DNA from: Lineus longissimus
Lineage: Eukaryota > Nemertea > Pilidiophora > Heteronemertea > Lineidae
Assembly: GCF_910592395.1 (NCBI RefSeq)
Contig: NC_088309.1
Location: 8,000,501-8,064,500, forward strand
Direction: 5' to 3'
DNA: 64,000 bases
Shown here one piece after another: positions 22,219 to 35,072 of this stretch. The notes below the pieces were generated by a model. The model was not told where the DNA came from. It ran no database searches and was given only the letters and a program-made list of their open reading frames with translations. The position numbers and the translations under genes are program-made. Each line of letters opens with the position of its first letter. The stretch's first letter is position 1.

Positions 22219-23004
22219 ATGGACGGAAAGGGGAAGAAACGCTTCCAGTGGACACTCGAGAAGAGGATGCAAACTCTTGAGTACATGATTGATCACCATG
22301 AGGCATTTCGTCGTGCCAAGAAGAATGCTCTGGTCCAGGAATTTTATGCAGCAGTAGGGAACCACGTTGGTACCCACGCCGAAGTGGTTGAAAATATGCT
22401 TAAGAACCTAGGGAAGGAATATCGAGATGCCATCAAGACACAGCAGGCTTCAGGGGCTGCAACAGATGATATGCACCCTGGTTTAAAACTCAAGGACTCT
22501 CGTGAATTATTTGAACTTTTTGACTCTTTCCATCGACTTTATTATCCGAAGGGCGGGGCAGCCAGACCTGCAATTGTTATGACACCAACCGGCATCACTA
22601 GGCCAGGATCTGCAACGAACTCCTGACCCCAAACCCCTAGCGATGAAAACTGCAGCATACCAGATGACCGCGGTGTTGTCATCAGCTCAGATAGGAGTAC
22701 TCCATCCCCTTCGACATCAAGGTCTGGAACGCCAACTGTTCAGGCAGGAACCGATGCCAGTACCAGTGCCGGAAAAAAACGTCCTGCTTCACAAATGATG
22801 CCCCCGGTGACCACAGGAAAGAAGGCCAGGGACGAAAGTGATTTCATGAACTCTTCTGTGCAACATCAAGAGCAAACTTGTGACTTGATGAAAGAAATCA
22901 GGGATACGCTCCGTGAACTTGTGTACGAGATTCGTTTATTCCGTGCTGCTGTGTTGGAGGAGAGAGGAATAACCATTATTGAACAATTACCTGATACCGA
23001 CTAA
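22219..23004 (+). pseudogene. Harbinger Myb/SANT-like accessory protein with one in-frame stop
   Basis: The frame opens at ATG 22219 and runs 135 codons to a TGA at 22624-22626. The same frame then continues open without another stop to TAA at 23002-23004, so the whole is a 261-codon protein frame broken once. Residues about 8-75 (KRFQWTLEKRMQTLEYM onward) look like the helix-rich Myb/SANT-like DNA-binding domain of Harbinger accessory proteins. After the stop comes a Ser/Thr/Pro-rich linker, a basic GKKRPAS and GKKARD region, then a leucine-rich C-terminal helix (DLMKEIRDTLRELVYEIRLF) likely for oligomerisation. In the family this protein carries the nuclease into the nucleus and to the transposon ends. 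TGA could come from CGA by CpG decay. Readthrough or two separate proteins are less likely alternatives. Confidence 0.75.
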
Positions 23005-23460
23005 ATTACAGTCCCTACTAACCCGCTCAATACCGGATTTTTCAAGCACCGAGTCCCGTCATACAGACAAGACTCTTTTTATGCAATTAATTACCATGAT
23101 TGCTGAGTGAACAACATTTTATTGATGAAAACAGTTACAGAAACTGCGATTTGTCACGCTAACAGCAAGGAATTAGTTTTAGTTAATTTTATAGATGGCT
23201 CTTTATAGTGGTGGCTTGATCTATACTACACCCACAAAACAGAGAGGTACAATTGTTGTGTGATAACAGACTATTTTGTTTCTTCAGTTCTAGCCATGAC
23301 TATTCCATCATATTTTTGGTTCAGGATTTGTTTACAAGTAGTGACATGCCACAGATTGGACAGCCAAGTAGGCTTCTCTTTGAGTTACTAAATTGGGGAT
23401 ACTAAGAATAAGCAATCATTTTCAGTTATTTTACTTTTGTCTTTGTCTTTCACATATGGT

Positions 23461-24492
23461 TCAAGCCAAGAAATTGGTGTAAAGGTTGTGTAACACGCAT
23501 GTTGCTACAGTGCATTTTGATGGAAAAACAGGGCCATATTTCGCAGCGTACCTATTCTCTTTTAGCTGATTGATCCTCCATATCAGTTCAGTACATCCGA
23601 TAGACCTCACAACTATTTGACGGAGTCGAGTGCATCTGTTGTTAAAATCTAGTTGTTCCTGTCGAAGATTATTTCCAGTAAAAGTAATCAGCACAGATCG
23701 GTGCAGGTTCCTGTAGGCAGGATCACCAAGCATAACATACTCCTCTGGAAGTTGATCAAGGAAGTCGAACAATTCTCGAGACCACTCGGCCGCTGTTTTG
23801 TCGTGCGTCGATCCAGGTACTCCGCTTATAACGTGTCTTACCCTGCCAAATCGATCTACAACGTACTGCACGTTGATGGAGTCGCAACATTTCCCCGGCC
23901 TCCCACGGTAATACGCATCACCAGCCCTATCAGGCTTTTGGATTTTCACAATAACGCCGTCTATGAAAAGAATCACTTGCCGCTCAACTCCGTCGATATC
24001 AACCAGAGGCTGGGCCAGTTGATCAAACTCATCCTGCTCAGGGAATGAAATATGACGCGCAGCTATGTCAAAGAAAAAGTCAGAAACCTCAGTCACATGT
24101 AATATTGCAGTTGGCTTAGCATAACCAACAGCATAACCGACCTGTCTGTGAAAGCCTCCTGAAGCGAGGTAGTGCAAAAAAGTTTTCATTCTTCTTGAAG
24201 GTGTACTTGCGTTGACTTGGCCATTCCCCTGGTGATTAGCCTGCCTCCATCCATGAAAATAATCAACAAGGTGATCAAATTGTTCTTGGTTGAGCCTCAT
24301 ATGCCGCTCAATCGGTTCTCCACTGTAGGCAGGCATTCGAATAAAGTTCTCTGCTCTTCTATTATGTCTTAGGGCAACAACTTGAAACATAGGAATCGCA
24401 AACATGGCTGCCTTTGTAACTCTGAGAATTGACCTCTCACAGGTGTTAACCTCCAGGAGGTTAACACCTGATGTACACGATCTGTAATGCAT
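23461..24492 (-). CDS. Harbinger DDE nuclease (HARBI1-like transposase), probably inactive
   Basis: Intact 343-codon frame, close to the ~350 aa usual for HARBI1-type nucleases. It has HMRLNQEQFDHLVDYF (helical N-terminal region, about 64-79), FIDGV with the first catalytic Asp (D178), the segment GDAYYRGRPGKCCDSINVQ, PGSTHDKTAAEW (second Asp region, D231), LGDPAYRNL (D257) and CVLHNLY near the end. In the family the last catalytic residue is Glu in a VIENTFG-like motif; here the aligned position is V295 (codon GTG, 23608-23610), one base from GAG. The first ~28 residues are encoded over a 31-bp palindrome, so the true start may be the ATG at 24405 (MFAIPMF). The frame is otherwise open, suggesting recent loss or tolerance of the change. 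It lies tail to tail with the Myb-like gene. Confidence 0.85.
   Translation of the reverse strand: MHYRSCTSGVNLLEVNTCERSILRVTKAAMFAIPMFQVVALRHNRRAENFIRMPAYSGEPIERHMRLNQEQFDHLVDYFHGWRQANHQGNGQVNASTPSRRMKTFLHYLASGGFHRQVGYAVGYAKPTAILHVTEVSDFFFDIAARHISFPEQDEFDQLAQPLVDIDGVERQVILFIDGVIVKIQKPDRAGDAYYRGRPGKCCDSINVQYVVDRFGRVRHVISGVPGSTHDKTAAEWSRELFDFLDQLPEEYVMLGDPAYRNLHRSVLITFTGNNLRQEQLDFNNRCTRLRQIVVRSIGCTELIWRINQLKENRYAAKYGPVFPSKCTVATCVLHNLYTNFLA
24440..24470. repeat. 31-bp perfect palindrome inside transposon
   Basis: CAGGTGTTAACCTCC, a single centre A at 24455, and the exact reverse complement to 24470. It contains two GTTAAC hexamers and overlaps the first codons of the nuclease frame. Related GTTAACACCT segments occur near the left end (21952-21961). 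Confidence 0.85.
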
Positions 24493-24707
24493 TTTCTTAA
24501 CACTTGGCCACTTCCTCAGATTAAGGGAACACCTGAGCGATCAAAGTGTTCCCTAGGTGTCTACCAAGTGTTAACTTAGTGTCAACTCGGTGTTAAGAAA
24601 GTGTTAACTAGGAGTCAAGTGAGGAGGTCAAATCTCGGGGTTTTGGAACACTTTCTTAACACCTGGTGTTAACACTTAGTAAACTCTGAGATTTGACCTC
24701 ACCCAAT

Positions 24708-26071
24708 GTCTTATACAGCTCATAATGGGGGAAGCAGAACAATCATGAAAGACATTCTGTCATGAGGAATACGGGAATCATGCCACAGAGCAATGGATGT
24801 CGGGGATCATTAGATGGACAATGTCTCATACAGCTCATAATGGGGGAGACAGAACAATCATGAAAGACATTCTGTCATGAGGAATACGGGAATCATGCCA
24901 CAGAGCAATGGATGTCGGGGATCATTAGATGGACAATGTCTTATACAGCTCATAATGGGGGAAGCAGAACAATCATGAAAGACATTCTGTCATGAGGAAT
25001 ACGGGAATCATACCACAGAGCAATGGATGTCGGGGATCATTAGATGGACAATGTCTTATACAGCTCATAATGGGGGAGACAGAACAATCATGAAAGACAT
25101 TCTGTCATGAGGAATACGGGAATCATGCCACAGAGCAATGGATGTCGGGGATCATTAGATGGACAATGTCACATACAGCTCATAATGGGGGAGACAGAAC
25201 AATCACAAGAGAAATTCTGTCATGAGGAATACGGGAATCATGCCACAGAGCAATGGATGTCGGAGATCATTAGATGGACAATGTCTCATACAGCTCATAA
25301 TGGGGGAGACAGAACAATCACAAGAGACATTCTGTCATGAGGAATACGGGAATCATGCCACAGAGCAATGGATTTCGGGGATCATTAGATGGACAATGTC
25401 TCATACGGCTCATAATGGGGGAGGCAGAACAACAACAAGAGACATTCTATCATGAGGGATACGGGAATCATGCCACAGAGCAATGGATGTCAGGGATCAT
25501 TAGATGGACAATGTTACATACAGCTCATAATGGGGGAAACAGAACAATCACAAGAGACATTCTATCATGAGGAATACGGGAATCATACCACAGAGCAATG
25601 GATGTCGGGGATCATTAGATGGACAATGTCTCATACAGCTCATAATGGGGGAGACAGAACAATCACAAGAGACATTCTATCATGAGGAATACGGGAATCA
25701 TGCCACAGAGCAATGGATGTCGGGGATCATTAGATGGACAATGTCTCATACAGCTCATAATGGGGGAGACAGAACAATCACAAGAGACATTCTATCATGA
25801 GGAACACGGGAAATGCCACAGAGCAATGGATGTCGGGGATCATGAGATGGACAATGTCACATACAGCTCATAATGGGGGAGACAACAACCACAAGAGACA
25901 TTCTATCATGAGGAATACGGGAATCATGCCACAGAGTAATGGATGTCGGGGATCATTAGATGGACAATGTCTCATACAGTTCACTATGGGGGAGACAGAA
26001 CAACCACAAGAGACATTCTATCATGAGGAATACGGGAATCATGCCACAGAGCAATGGATGTCGGGGATCAT
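24708..26071 (+). repeat. 115-bp satellite array, right arm (~12 monomers)
   Basis: The same 115-bp monomer resumes in phase immediately after the transposon and ends near 26071, where similarity stops after GGGGATCATT. Spacing is regular at 115 bp (ORF starts at 25107, 25222, 25337, 25452, 25567 and 25682), with a short deletion near 25812. Several monomers share the AATCATGAAAGACATTCTG variant, which is rarer in the left arm. Confidence 0.97.
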
Positions 26072-27173
26072 TCTATGAATTACATGTCACAATCAGATCA
26101 GGCCTCGGACAGTGTGACATCCCAAACATGTGATGGCCATTCACATTCACCATTGCAATATGGCACATTTGTGGGAATGTCAGGCATGACCTGACCTTCC
26201 TATTTTATGGAACATTCAAACTGGGCTGGAGCAGTGTCTGCCAGCAGGATGGGGCTGCAGAAAACCTCACTCTGAATATATCACGGGCCAGATTCCTAAT
26301 TGGGTGTTGGCCTAGTTTCATTTGTTTCTGGCCCGTTGTCTCCCATCCTAGGTTTTAAAGACGTGGTCACGTTATAAAGACAGTAGTTGCCTTGAGGTTT
26401 GAGTTGTCAAGGGGATTTCATCATAGACTTTTTGGCAATTGTGTTTTTGAAAGGATCAAAGAAGCTTTTGATTACGAAACAAATTCACGATTTATTGACA
26501 ATTGCATGAATAAATGCAAATACAAATAGATCACTATCTTATCTGGTTTCACATCTATTTCTTATGAAACTTTCAGATGAGCACATAAATTCTGCAAGGT
26601 TGAGAAAAAGTCCTTGAAGGAATAGTTAACCCCTCGATACAAGTTGACTGTTTTGCAAAACAAACTGATCAAAGCACTTTTGATGATAGCTGTACTTTGT
26701 CATGTGATGAGAAAGTCAATCTTCATGTACATGTACTGTCAATCTCTTTTTATAAAGTCTGTCATTCCCTGAAGGAAATGTGCATTTTAGTCTCTAAACT
26801 GTGTTGTGGCTCCCAAAGACACAGAAGGAAGGCAAATAAAGTCATTGGCTCTTGTCCCAACGATTTTTTGAGGTGATTCGAAGATACCAGAAATCTATGC
26901 GGTCTGCTGCAAACTCTCCTGCCTGGAATAAGGAAAGTAGATGGCATTAGCACTACAATTCAATTTTTAATTTCAATTACTGTAGGCACATCACAGCACA
27001 TTTTTTCTTGTATGCCAATACGGTAGAATGTAACTTGGGTCCCTTGCCCCTGAGATTGAGAAGACCACTACAAGCTATTAACTTAACATATCATATCATT
27101 CACTTGAAGACACTCTACTTCCCTACAAGAATTGTCAGTTTTGTCTATAAGGAAAGCAGGATATATTACCTCT
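26072..27173. other. Intergenic stretch between satellite and PSMA4
   Basis: No coding sequence is recognisable. Minus-strand AATAAA at 26491-26496 and ATTAAA near 26967 are candidate poly(A) signals for PSMA4, whose stop codon is at 27174. Short ORFs at 26762-26953 minus and 27008-27238 plus show no conserved features. Confidence 0.4.
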
Positions 27174-30053
<2,880 letters not shown>

Positions 30054-30130
30054 TTTTCTTGTTGTGGTCGTCGGTAAGATAATTTCCATTGGTGCCGCCA
30101 TAAATATGCGGACCGATCCTATCCGATTTT
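30054..30130 (-). promoter_or_regulatory. PSMA4: PSMA4 5' UTR and likely promoter
   Basis: Upstream of the ATG (30051-30053) the plus strand reads TTTCCATTGGTGCCGCCATAAA: an inverted CCAAT box (ATTGG) and GCCGCCAT, which resembles a YY1 site. No TATA box is obvious at the expected distance. The exact transcription start is not determinable. Confidence 0.35.
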
Positions 30131-31276
30131 ACAGTAAAATTTAAAGATTAAACAAGTATTACCGTATTGTATCAGGAACTTTACTCCTGGCTTTATTCAT
30201 ATGTGAAACAGGAAGGGAAGACATCCACCGGTCTCTTACCGCCGCTACATGGCTGATCGTGTCCAGAGAAACGCAGTAAAATTGGATAGGAACCGTCTCG
30301 ACTGCTTCGAGCTGACCTCCACACATGTCGCTCGCGTTGGTCTTAGCTCAATCGATCAATCATTAGTAAAATAACAGACTAACTAAGACACAACGTGTCT
30401 TGGATTTATATTTATTGAATAGTTTTAATATGATATTTAAGTAGTAAAATGACTGGAGGCCAGGAAATATTTACAATCTTCCTCAATCTGTTCCTCGTTC
30501 AACACAATAAAACCGGTAGTAAATATTGAAATACATGTACTTGTACAATAATCCCGAAATATATTGTATTGAGCAGTTAATTAGGCACATGATATGGCTA
30601 GATTGCTTATATTTCTCACCGAACAACGTATACGTCTCTGATGAAAATAGTGTCAACCTTTTTGCGTCTCCCATCGCATAATCGGCTGCGGGCGCGTATC
30701 GGAGCATCGTTATATCATGAAACTCGATCGGGCGTCTAAATAGCTTTTGTCCTTGCAAAGATTTTGGAGACCACGCACACTGTGCAAGGTACAAGGACAT
30801 TGGAATAAGTAATTTTCACCTTTGAGTAAAATTTCTTGTCAGGGATCAGTTCTTTGCTCTATCTTCGCTATTCTGTATTCTTCCCTTACGGAATCGGAGG
30901 AGAATTGCGAGCGACGCAATGTGTCTCCAAAATAGAGTCCGAGGATAGAGTATCACACGGACGACCAACAAGATTGCCAAGATTCCACCTGCACAATCTA
31001 TCTGCATTCTGAAGATACTCTCAATATAATCGTTTTTAATTATAATTAGTGAATAGGTTGTATCAAAATGCATTCAATTACTTTTATGGTATTCCTTGAA
31101 GTAATTAAGCCGACGTATAAAAATATTTATAATTTTGTCTCCTAAAGTTCCCAGGGAAAATGGATAATACTTTTTAGTGTCTCAGTTGAGTACTTATCCC
31201 CTGAATGCGTATCCGTCATGGAATATGGTCTCTTCGTTTTTAAGTCATGGTCTGGCTGTGCTTTGAGAATCCTTTC
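30131..31276. other. Intergenic stretch, two weak minus-strand exon candidates
   Basis: No gene can be supported. Two minus-strand segments have exon-like signals. One opens with ATG at 30800 and reaches a GTGAGA donor near 30620. The other has an acceptor near 31013 and a stop at 30846, encoding a hydrophobic segment GGILAILLVVRVIL. Neither resembles a known family and they lie in the wrong order to be joined simply. Confidence 0.3.
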
Positions 31277-32020
31277 TCACACCATTGACACAATGTTTGC
31301 TGGGTATCGCCTGTTGTCCCGACTCTGTCCAGCTCCTGCCTGTCCGTTTGGAGCAATAGGCACGTTTCTCCTCGCTTTGTCTACAGCCCTGATGCAGAGG
31401 CCTAACTGCACGACGATGGACGGCAGGAGGAACAATGTCAATACAAGCAACAGGGCATGAAGGACGAGTCCGTCTCTGACGTACGCTATCCGAAAACTCC
31501 GGTCCTCCTGGTGACTCAGGCAAAAGCTCAGTACCGACGGCTTGGTTTTATCCCAGTAGGATTCACACATCACCATTTCGTAGGTTTTCTGCCGCAGCAG
31601 GTGAAGCTCCACCTCGTGTTTGTTCACACCCACGCAAGACACAACAAATAACGAAAAGGCGAATAGAAATGTTACCATGTGTCCGAAGAGGGTAAACAAA
31701 ATGTACAAAAGTTTCTTAATTTTGTGAGCAGCGATTGAAACACATCCACACAGAACAAACGCAAAACCAGCCCAGAAACCGAACCCGGTTTGAAATGACC
31801 ACGCCCGGACCACCATCATTCCGATGTAGAAGAAAAAAACGAAGCACCCTGCAACTATTTCGACAGTCGCTGCGATTGGTGTCCATAACTTGTTGTGCTC
31901 GTAGACATGGGCGTCAACGTCCAACTCCGCTGGAGCCGAGTTGTGATCGGTTGTTGATGTCGTCTGCCTGTCCTCTGTCTCACTGCGCATGGGCGGGTTC
32001 ATGTTGTACGACCGACCCAT
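31277..32020 (-). CDS. Four-TM membrane protein, MS4A/CD20-like (paralogue A)
   Basis: The open frame extends to 32176, but a strong acceptor (TTTCAAATTTCTTTTCAG, AG at 32044-32045) makes the upper part probably intronic; I take the ATG at 32018-32020, giving 247 aa. A cytosolic acidic, Thr-rich N-tail is followed by four hydrophobic segments: TM1 around VEIVAGCFVFFFYIGMMVV, TM2 GFGFWAGFAFVLCGCVSIAA, TM3 LLYILFTLFGHMVTFLFAFS, and, after a loop of about 50 residues with cysteines, TM4 LVLHALLLVLTLFLLPSIVV. A basic, Arg/Gln-rich C-tail follows. TM1-TM3 spacing and the GFWAGFAF segment resemble MS4A/CD20-like proteins, which act in the plasma membrane with diverse signalling roles. It pairs with a paralogue 5 kb away on the same strand. 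An upstream exon may add residues. The family call is moderate; tetraspan membrane topology is firm. Confidence 0.6.
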   Translation of the reverse strand: MGRSYNMNPPMRSETEDRQTTSTTDHNSAPAELDVDAHVYEHNKLWTPIAATVEIVAGCFVFFFYIGMMVVRAWSFQTGFGFWAGFAFVLCGCVSIAAHKIKKLLYILFTLFGHMVTFLFAFSLFVVSCVGVNKHEVELHLLRQKTYEMVMCESYWDKTKPSVLSFCLSHQEDRSFRIAYVRDGLVLHALLLVLTLFLLPSIVVQLGLCIRAVDKARRNVPIAPNGQAGAGQSRDNRRYPANIVSMV

Positions 32021-32043
32021 CAGTTTATGATTGCGAGGTGTCG

Positions 32044-34721
32044 CTGAAAAGAAATTTGAAAAATATATGAAAAGGAATGGCCAGCAGCAGGCCAGCATGC
32101 ACACCGGGTTGATCAACTGGTCGGGATGAGACAACATCATTGCGTATCTTATTTTTGCTACGGTACCTGAACTCATAGTTTAATAGAAATAGGCTCAGGA
32201 CTATACGCGCTTGTCTCACACTTGCACAACGACGAATGGACAGTGAATTATAGAGATGTGACTTTAGGATGTGCATGTTTTCAGATTTATTATTTTTACA
32301 GGACATGTCCTTGTCCCTAGAATCGATATAAGGCAGTATGACAGCTCTAGCTCTGGGATGGATTTGGCCTGTAACGGTATATACACTGTGTTGGCTGGGA
32401 AGAGAATAACCGGTCAGATCAGTCTCTGCTGAAGTGAGTTGATACAACACCATCCAAGGTAACATCTGTTGGAGTGATTGACCCTGACTACTGGTGCGCA
32501 AGCGAGCTGCACCCAAAAGACCATCTCCCCCAATTATCCATATCCCACCTTTATAACAGGCAGAGCTCGTAAAAGGGAATTTGCGATCTCGGAGACGTCA
32601 AAAGGCCTAAATAAGCTAATAGATAATTTCCCTGTTATCATTCAGACTAAGAGACCCCCCTCTGGACAATGTCCTCAAGACCTTGCCCTGGACACGCCCC
32701 AGGGCTGGCTGTAATGGAATCAGTCCACTGAGGCCAACTGCTGCATACATCCAGCCTCCCCAACATCAAACAATAAAATCGATGATGTGCTATATTAGAA
32801 TCAATTCATCTCGTACAACAGTACACCCGGAGCTGAGCGAGATGAGAGATATAATCAGCGTGTTTGGTTACAGTGCAATGGTGGCTGTGTTGAAATGTAT
32901 TAGGCAGGAAACAATGGAGAGGCTATTGTGATAGCTTTATATTTTGATCCAAGAACGAGAACGAGAATTATAGATGGCATGGGCATGCCCTGAGACAATG
33001 ATGCAAACCAATCCAGTTGACTTGAGAAAAACCAGATGAGAGGAAATTCAGCTCGTTCGCATTCTCACTCCCAGATTCAATCGGATTCTCCCTGGCGTGT
33101 GTGAAGTGATTGACTTTAAGTCATGTTGAAGGCAAAAGTCGTTAGTGCGCCCAAGGCTGCATTCCAATACGGGCTTTACCTGTGATATTCTAGAAAGATA
33201 ACGTATTCCAACCCCATCAACTATAAGTCATCTGAATCAATATATTTCATCATTATTACAATAAAAAACGTTGATTCGCGTCATCATATGCACTAATGCC
33301 GTTGATAATCCCCATGGTCCTTTAACATGAAATACTACATCACAATGTATAGGTGAAAATATGTGTACATCTAGATTTTAAAAGTTATGATTTTGAATAA
33401 TGAATAAGCAAATGTCTGGTTCACATGGTTGAAAATGAGAATTTTGTAACCGGATGAATGATTGATGTTCCCTCCTAGATTCTATGGGTTGGCCCGAAAT
33501 ATCTCACCGCCTACAGTATAATTTTCATATCTAAAATAAATATTATCGCGGCCTCCTGGTTGTGACTTCGTCCCAAGACCAATGAAGGATGTATGGAAAT
33601 CAAAGACCGCCGAATCTCTCTCCGAGCAACTCACGCAGGAATGATAAAGACGAATTTCGTTGTGTGTTTTTCGAATCCCCATCGCGTTAAAAGAACATAC
33701 TTTGAGATGTTAAGCAGAGGGATGTTTGATTATAATTTCCACTCATCCAAGATTGGTCTAATGAGGACCAAGTCATAACCAGAATGACCGCATAAGGGCA
33801 CTTCAGGTGCATCATCTGAGTTCTACGACGCTTGCTTTCGCTCTCCAAGAAAACAATGCGTCAATGATACGTCACCTGCATCTTATTCAGCAGACAAACA
33901 GGAATTAAAGAAAAGAAAGACAACAGAGTCGGAGAATTCACCAGAGAGGGCAACCTTAGTCCCCTTTTTGTTTGTAAGCGAAGGCATGTTTCTCTGCTGA
34001 ACACATAAATGTATCACGCACTATCTAACAATGGACCACAATCTGTCTTCAATACAAACAGCATTGACGATGCCGTTGAAAATAATACGTCCTTGAAAAA
34101 ATGAGATTTTCTCAACGAAGTGCATGGCCTGATAAAAATGTGATGCTATACAACTATGAAATATTTACCTTACACCCTATCTAAAATAGAAAATGTAGCT
34201 TTCGAATTAGAAACTCCGCGGTAGAAGCATGTGTTGCATACATCATCTGGTATCCCTCATAAAGTGATCATCCGTACGGTTCTGCATAAATATTGATCAC
34301 TGTAGGTCAACTGTACAACTCTGGGCGGTGTACGTGCAAATATTAAGCCGTTCACTGCAACAGGTGGGGAAAATGGGAGAACTGTCGCAGGGATTGTTAT
34401 GGTAGTTCATTAGAATGATAATATGAAATATTAGATCTTCGTGCCATGTCAATAAAGAGATGTTTACAACTCTTTCCATGTGGAACCAGCTGCAACCAGC
34501 TCCACCTATATCGACTCCATTTGAGTGGTGTACCGCTATAGGCGCGGCGACAAAGCTTTGCCACGGCGACATAGCTAGGAGCAACGACTTTTTACGCACG
34601 AATCCAAGTCATGAAATCAATAATAAGATTGTCAACAATAATTATCAAATAGGACAACTGTTTAATGTCAATAGAAAGCACAGGTCAAAATGTATCACAT
34701 AGATTTCTGCTGTTCGAAAAA
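32044..34721. other. Intergenic or intronic stretch without recognisable genes
   Basis: Includes the likely intron upstream of paralogue A (from 32044) and AT-rich DNA. ORFs at 32025-32516 minus, 33482-33682 minus, 34297-34599 minus and 34460-34702 plus show no domain, signal or conserved motif. No repeats of note were seen. Confidence 0.35.
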
Positions 34722-35072
34722 TTAATCCCTCACTAACATATTCAATAGAATAAGCAAGAGAAGACAAATCAGACCAAAACATAAATGGGTCAGGGCAATC
34801 CGTTCATCCGACTTGGGTTCAAAGAGCCAAGCTGTCGCTACCGCCACGAAGGCCGTGATGCCACATACGATTGATGTAGCCAGTCTCTGGACGGCGCGAG
34901 TCAGGATCACATGAGTGTCTGCTGCCCGGCGAATATTCCTCCTAGACTCCTCCGACCAAGCTCCGAGGGCGGATATCGTGTACTTGAAAGACCCAACAGC
35001 ATTCCCCATCACAGTTTGTGTCGAAGATGGACAAGAGCAATAAGCATTGCAGTTGAGGGTCAGCGTAGACAA
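34722..35072 (-). CDS. Hypothetical small two-TM protein
   Basis: A 116-codon open frame, not recognised as any family. Two hydrophobic stretches in the C-terminal half, SIVCGITAFVAVATAWLF and HLCFGLICLLLLILLNMLV, are separated by a short charged loop (EPKSDERIAL) and followed by only three residues. A second in-frame Met at residue 22 opens MGNAVGSF, which fits an N-myristoylation pattern; that would give a 95-aa protein. The middle part SEESRRNIRRAADTHVILTRAVQRL is amphipathic and basic. It lies between the two tetraspan genes on the same strand, so it could be a diverged or partial member of that cluster, but I see no sequence match to them. The frame is short enough to be accidental, though two clean TM segments argue otherwise. 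Confidence 0.4.
   Translation of the reverse strand: MSTLTLNCNAYCSCPSSTQTVMGNAVGSFKYTISALGAWSEESRRNIRRAADTHVILTRAVQRLATSIVCGITAFVAVATAWLFEPKSDERIALTHLCFGLICLLLLILLNMLVRD

Larger units (their letters stand above)
21856..24704. mobile_element. PIF/Harbinger DNA transposon, 2849 bp, full-length
   Basis: The terminal inverted repeats GGGTGAGGTCAAATCTCAGA(GTT) are identical for 23 bp at 21856-21878 and, inverted, at 24682-24704. The 3-bp direct repeat AAT flanks the element. Inside are the two divergent genes expected of animal Harbingers: a Myb/SANT-like protein (plus) and a DDE nuclease (minus), transcribed towards each other. Eight GTTAAC hexamers lie only in the outer regions, at 21876, 21922, 21952, 24445, 24460, 24570, 24603 and 24668. 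A further TIR-like GAGGTCAAATCTCGGGGTT sits in direct orientation near 24629. The element inserted into an already existing satellite array. Confidence 0.93.

Noticed and set aside
23653-24048. 131-codon plus-strand ORF inside the transposon
   Set aside because: Shadow of the nuclease gene on the opposite strand.
17409-26071. CRISPR-like appearance of the repeat array
   Set aside because: The whole 115-bp unit is conserved, with no unique spacers, and the context is a eukaryotic genome.
17551-26078. Dozens of overlapping 60-255-codon ORFs with repeated MRNTGIMPQSNGC-like protein
   Set aside because: They arise because a 115-bp (3n+1) monomer is read in rotating frames. Identical DNA is read in all frames, there is no splice or start context, and frame is not conserved between monomers.
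30483-31073. Two minus-strand ORFs that could be exons of a further tetraspan gene
   Set aside because: One has a usable donor and the other an acceptor and stop, but the order on the minus strand is acceptor/stop first, donor second, so they cannot be spliced to each other. No family match.
32025-32516. 163-codon minus-strand ORF upstream of tetraspan paralogue A
   Set aside because: It overlaps the start of the tetraspan exon in another frame and has no signal, TM pattern or motif.
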